Source of the DNA: Telopea speciosissima
Lineage: Eukaryota > Streptophyta > Magnoliopsida > Proteales > Proteaceae
DNA: 64,000 nt
Assembly: GCF_018873765.1 (NCBI RefSeq)
Contig: NC_057924.1
Span: forward strand, 6,076,001 to 6,140,000
Direction of reading: 5' to 3'
Within the stretch, counting starts at the first letter, position 1. Each line of letters opens with the position of its first letter. The notes below the pieces were generated by a model, which was given only the letters and a program-made list of their open reading frames with translations, did no database searches and was not told the origin of the DNA. The position numbers and the translations under genes were made by a program. Shown here in pieces: positions 60,035-64,000 of the stretch.

Positions 60035-60427
60035 TCATATCACTCCAGTACAGAGCAGGTACCCAATGTCCGTCACCATCCTCTCCACCTCTGGCATCGC
60101 TGATATAATTGGTGAGGGAAGAAGAAGAGTGATAAAAGCAATAGGTTGTAGGGTCAAGGAGGGCTTCACTGAACCTGCCATTTCTCTCAGCACTCGCATA
60201 ATTTCTCCAATTTTTACATGATTTCCGTATTTTGGTTTGAAAAACGAAGAGTTCTTTGCTGGGACCAATCTACAATGGCCAATAGACTTGAGCCTCGTTT
60301 GGAATATCTCTGCTGGCACCACAATTGTCTGGAAGATCGATGTAGATGACGATGACACAGACATGTCTGCGTTGAAGGAGAAGGGTATCGAAGATTTCTG
60401 TTTAGCAGCTGGTTCAGTGTTTTGCAT
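60035..60427 (-). pseudogene. Unidentified gene fragment, copy 1
   Basis: A 130-residue minus-strand frame from ATG 60427: serine-rich start (FNADMSVSSSSTSIFQTIVV), then FFKPKYGNHVKIGEIMRVL and MPEVERMVTDIGYLLCTGVI. The region 60007-60243 is closely repeated at 63755-64000, where the frame is broken. I do not recognise a domain. The N-terminal serine-rich stretch could suggest a targeting peptide, but that is speculation. It could be a real small gene, a first exon, or a fragment amplified with repeats L and R. Confidence 0.3.
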
Positions 60428-60469
60428 AGACGACTTAAAATTAATTGACTTTAAAGCAATTTTTTAACA

Positions 60470-61254
60470 GCGATGTAGTAAACAGAGAAGGCAAAATGGT
60501 TCCTATCTTAAATCAAAGCGTTTTCTGTGCTTGCTACCCCATCCCACCTTGATTGCTGTTTTTTTTTTACCTTGTTCTACCATAAACAAAACTTTGTTAG
60601 ATTTTCAGCATTCATACGAGGGTCACGGCCAAGGAGGAGACAGCATATGAAATGGGCCCATTGAACTTGCAGAGTTAGGGTTTTAGAAATTGAGTCCTAA
60701 AAGAAACTCAAACAAAGAATCATATAATTCTAACTCATGAAATGCAAAGTTCTAAAACAGATTCATCTATCTGGTTGATTCTAATTGCATAACCCCATTC
60801 CAAATGGGCATTTTCATTTAATGGCCAATACGATGCCCAAAATGTTCAAACACCAACCTGATTACCTTGTCTAACTGTCTTTTGAAATACCATTTGAGAA
60901 TAGTGCAATCTACCATAGTGTTTTAACTTGTCCACGAGGGAAGTCACTTCATCAAGATATGTAGTATCTAATTACTCAAAGAAGTTTGAATAACAAAGAA
61001 GAAACATATTATATTATTTTCTCATCAAAAAAGAAAAACCATTTAATATTATTCAACGACAAGGGGTTATTACTATTATTAAACAAAACTATTGGGTAAA
61101 ATTGGTAATTTGGTCTCCTAATTATATCATCATGGCCCAACAAAATCAAGAGCTCAGTTTATAGTCCTAGAGTTTCTTTTCCTTTATTTTTTGTTATATT
61201 TTTTTGTATCTAAATCAAGATATAGTTTTAAAACAATGTTCATCACAAATGCAA
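60470..61254. other. Intergenic, nothing recognised
   Basis: AT-rich sequence between the unidentified fragment and repeat R copy 3. No frames with motifs, no inverted repeats that I could see. Confidence 0.5.
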
Positions 61255-62775
61255 GATTTTCATTAAATACACACTTTTTATTTTTTAGAAGAAGAGGTTA
61301 CTAAAGAAAACTGTATCCTAACAAATGCATCCATCAACCAAAGGGAAATCTAGTGGTGCGGGTGGAGTAATTAAAAATGTGATATTACACGATTCTGATC
61401 CTGTGGTTGTAGATATCACAAGATGCAATTGACAATCTTTTGAAGGGAATAGTATGACGCCAATTAGATACAAAGAACTTACAAATTTGATTTTCTCCAA
61501 TATCCTAGTTATCAACGAGCCAAAAAAATTCTCAACATTTGAAGTTACAAAAAAAAAAACAAGAAGAATGATCATCACCCTAGCTAGCTCTTTAAAATCT
61601 GGAAAACCATCCGAAATACTTAAAAATCTACAAATAACTTTTTTTTAAATAGATAGGCATTAACAGTGGGACTAATCATTCAAAAATAATTATAAAAGAG
61701 AGAGAGCATAAATAATGTGAATGGCAGAGCATTAATAGCTAGCATGTGCTCTAACATGTAGTTTGTATCACGAGTTCAGCATTTTTATCATTTTCATTTG
61801 AATGGTGCAAAATAAAATTAACAAAATGGATAGTTAAAACTTGTGTGATGATATACTTAATAAAATGGGAGAAAAATTATTCTGATACCCCCAATGTTAG
61901 AATACGGTGTTGGTGGTTGTAACATTCTTGGCCGATACTAATATTGATTGGCCAATCAAATTGGATTGGACCATTTTATATCCAAAAATACCAATACTAC
62001 TGATTTTTGGACCATTTTACCCTCATACATACCAATAACACCGATCCATATTAGTATTGCATTGGTATCAGTACAATACTGATACATGTCAACCTATATG
62101 ATATTGATACCTAAATCCATGACTACCCATTTTTAGTGTGAATGTCCTTAATCTAGGGGTGAAACAGGGCCGGGTTTTTTAAAACCCTAGCCCAACCCTA
62201 AGTCCTCCTAGCTCAACCCAAGTCCAAGCCGACCCTAGGTCGGGCTGAGATATCTCAGCCCAGGCCCAACCCTGTTGGGCTCATCCCTGATTGACCCTGA
62301 TTGAGCCAGGTTGGCCTTGATTTTTTCTAGGGCTTGGTTGGTCCTGATTGATCAGTCTAATGTGACTGGGTATTGGTTTGTTCCATACTCAATTGACTAT
62401 TAGACTTTTCTTTGGATTAAAAAACTTAGCCCAATTTTAAAAATTTAATTACTTTTGCTAATAGATAATTAGCATATTTTTGGTAACCAATAGATAATTA
62501 GGTACTAAACAAAAATTGAAAAATGTTAATCAATAAATTGTAAAGCATAACCTAACACCGGACCGGGCTAGGCTTAGCCCGAGGCCTCAACTCTGGTCCA
62601 ACCTGACCCTGACCTCGGCCTAAAATTTTCAACCCTAACCAGCCCTCAGAGTTGAAAATCCAGCCCAGGTCCTGTTTGGGCTCGGGGCGGGCCATGACGG
62701 ACTCGGGCCGATAGGGCCAAACTTACACCCCTACCTTAATCTCATGTAGGAGTGTAGGACTCTTTAAATAAGCAT
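61255..62775. repeat. Dispersed repeat 'R', copy 3, interrupted by a hAT MITE
   Basis: The left part (61255-62153) follows copy 1 from TTTTTAGAAGAAGAGGTTAC. After the insertion, CTCATGTAGGAGTGTAGGAC continues the same unit as copy 2 (CTTATGTAGGAGTGTAGGAT). Confidence 0.75.
62154..62733. mobile_element. hAT-type MITE with exact 8-bp duplication and known empty site
   Basis: The ends are TAGGGGTGAAAC and AAACTTACACCCCTA. Target duplication CCTTAATC at 62146-62153 and 62734-62741. The body is rich in GGGC/GCCC words, like the element at 56762. Repeat R copy 2 (about 56403-56420) has the single CCTTAATC. Confidence 0.9.
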
Positions 62776-62784
62776 GAATCTTCT

Positions 62785-63070
62785 TCAAAACTTTGATGTT
62801 TTTGGTTGGTGGTTTTTTTGCTGTTTTTGAATAATGTTTTTTATTTATTTCTTATAAATTATTTATGGTGATATTTAGCAATGGGTCTTCTAGAATCTAG
62901 AGTACTAGAGTATATAGTGTTTACCCAAATAAAAGTAATGGGATGTATAGTGTAGAAGTATGTAAAATGCGAGAAAGATTAGGAAGTTTGATCATCTATT
63001 ATAAGGGCTAAGCCAATGATATATAGCTATATGGGTATGTTGCAACCAAGAAGGTACAAACCCATTACAA
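62785..63070. repeat. Dispersed repeat 'L', copy 3 (partial)
   Basis: TTTTTGGTTGGTGGTTTTTT, GGTGATATTTAGCAATGGGT and CTTCTAGAATCTAGAGTACT match copy 2 in the same order. It lacks the segment with GACTAGACTATCATG. Confidence 0.65.
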
Positions 63071-63129
63071 TGAGATGGCAATATAAAAAAAGGCCTAAAG
63101 ATGTAATATCGCTCCAGACCTTTCCACTA

Positions 63130-63578
63130 ACCCTCTCTGTTTTTTTTTTTTGGTTAAAATGAGCTTTTATATAGGTAGAATATAGAGCTTACAACCTTTA
63201 GTATGTCATACTAGAAGCATCATTCCTTATTAAATTGGAAAGCGCTTCCGACAAACAATTAATACTAAGATCAAATTCATGTATATGTTGTACAAACCCA
63301 GCCAAAAAAACAGCAAAAGTAATAATCTCCCTAACATGATGGATAAAACTACACTTGCGAAACCCATCACGCAAATCACGTATTTCTTCAAGCAACCATA
63401 GCACTTGCCAATGGGGTTGAAAAGTTCCTACAATCATTTGCACCGCCACCTTAACCCGAGTCTCCATCAAACCAAACACAACAAGTTGATTCCCAATCAT
63501 TTGACCCCTCTTTTTCTTCCTCTCCGACTTCGACCCCATTTTTTGTTGCAGTTGGCATCCCACCACAATATAGATCAT
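63130..63578 (-). pseudogene. LINE RNase H C-terminal remnant
   Basis: The minus-strand frame 63578-63198 ends 'GFRKCSFIHHVREIITFAVF' and 'LAGFVQHIHEFDLSINCLSE', similar to the last helix region of LINE RNase H domains ('...H.RRE.N..A..LA'). It is followed by TTTTAACC and poly(A) (plus-strand T-run at 63139-63151). The upstream part of the frame is degraded. The assignment is by resemblance only. Confidence 0.45.
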
Positions 63579-63752
63579 CTACAGTCCAGCTGCCCGTAGC
63601 AGCCTATGTGGCACAGACTGGGCCGTACGCGCAATGACTATCTTACCCCCTGCCCAGCGCCTTGCTCGAGCGGGGGTAAGACAGTCATTGTACACACGGC
63701 CCTGTCACGTCGCACAGGCTGCTATGGGCAGCTGGGCCGAAGGAGATCTAGA
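63571..63752. mobile_element. Fold-back element, copy H
   Basis: Arms CCAGCTGCCCGTAGCAGCCT and AGGCTGCTATGGGCAGCTGG pair, and the stem continues through GGGCCGTACGCGCAATGACT and GTCATTGTACACACGGCCC to TCTTACCCCC and GGGGGTAAGA. Total stem about 75 bp with few mismatches. The outer boundaries and target duplication are unclear. Confidence 0.75.
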
Positions 63753-63754
63753 TC

Positions 63755-64000
63755 CGTCTCGCCAAGCATGATGAGGAGTTCGTGACTCTAGTACCCAGCA
63801 GGTACCCAATGTCCGTCGCCATCCTCAGCACCTCTCGAATGAAAAAAAGTGATAATAGCAATAGATTGTAGGGTCAGGGAGAGCTTCACTGAATCAACGT
63901 GAGATCAGCAATCTTAGAGGCAAACCCATTTCTCTCCCTGCTCTCGCATTATTTCTCCAGTTTGTACATGATTTCCTTATTTTGGTTTGAAAAAACGAAG
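63755..64000 (-). pseudogene. Unidentified gene fragment, copy 2 (runs off the window)
   Basis: It matches 60007-60243: GTACCCAATGTCCGTC, CAATAGATTGTAGGGTCAGG, GTACATGATTTCC and TTATTTTGGTTTGAAAAA. Relative to copy 1 it has about 28 extra bases next to 'GAGAGAAATGG' (minus strand), which breaks the open frame. It continues past the right edge. Confidence 0.4.

Overview
The window is nuclear DNA from a flowering plant. It carries intron-rich genes with GT-AG introns (76 bp to 3.6 kb), AT-rich intergenic DNA, and many retroelement, SINE and terminal-inverted-repeat insertions. All the main proteins are plant homologues. I cannot fix the species; long introns filled with old transposons would suit an early-diverging eudicot or a magnoliid, but that is a guess.

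Layout. (1) At 892-993 (-) lies the first coding exon of a nucleoredoxin gene (NRX1-like); the rest lies beyond the left edge. (2) At 6442-21956 (+) is a complete 14-exon AXR1/AXL gene, the regulatory subunit of the NEDD8-activating enzyme. The exons join in frame to 523 residues. (3) Convergent to it, at 25349-40809 (-), is a complete 12-exon RRP6-like 3 (RRP6L3) gene, a DEDDy 3'-5' exonuclease with a cysteine-rich C-terminal part (943 residues). From memory, the Arabidopsis AXR1-like gene AT2G32410 sits next to RRP6L3 AT2G32415, so this pair looks like conserved microsynteny. (4) At 43494-46899 (-) is a complete 3-exon SDP1-type patatin triacylglycerol lipase (851 residues), with a probable 5'-UTR intron and promoter up to about 47.75 kb.

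From about 48 kb to the right edge there is no intact gene that I recognise. The region holds a disrupted CAF1 deadenylase pseudogene, two LINE RNase H remnants, fold-back elements, hAT-type MITEs, and a repeated block (an 'L' segment, an unidentified gene fragment, an 'R' segment) that recurs two to three times.

The four genes do not form a pathway (redox protein, neddylation, RNA decay, oil-body lipase). The most informative non-genic content is a set of transposable elements with exact boundaries. They include two long-TIR Mutator-like elements of 1.4-1.5 kb inside introns, with exact 9-bp target duplications and non-transposase cargo. There is also a group of near-perfect fold-back MITEs with 9-bp duplications, several hAT MITEs with exact 8-bp duplications, and Au-type SINEs. 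Finally, a few very small poly(A)-tagged insertions are flanked by 14-bp target duplications. In two cases a paralogous repeat elsewhere in the window preserves the empty, pre-insertion site.
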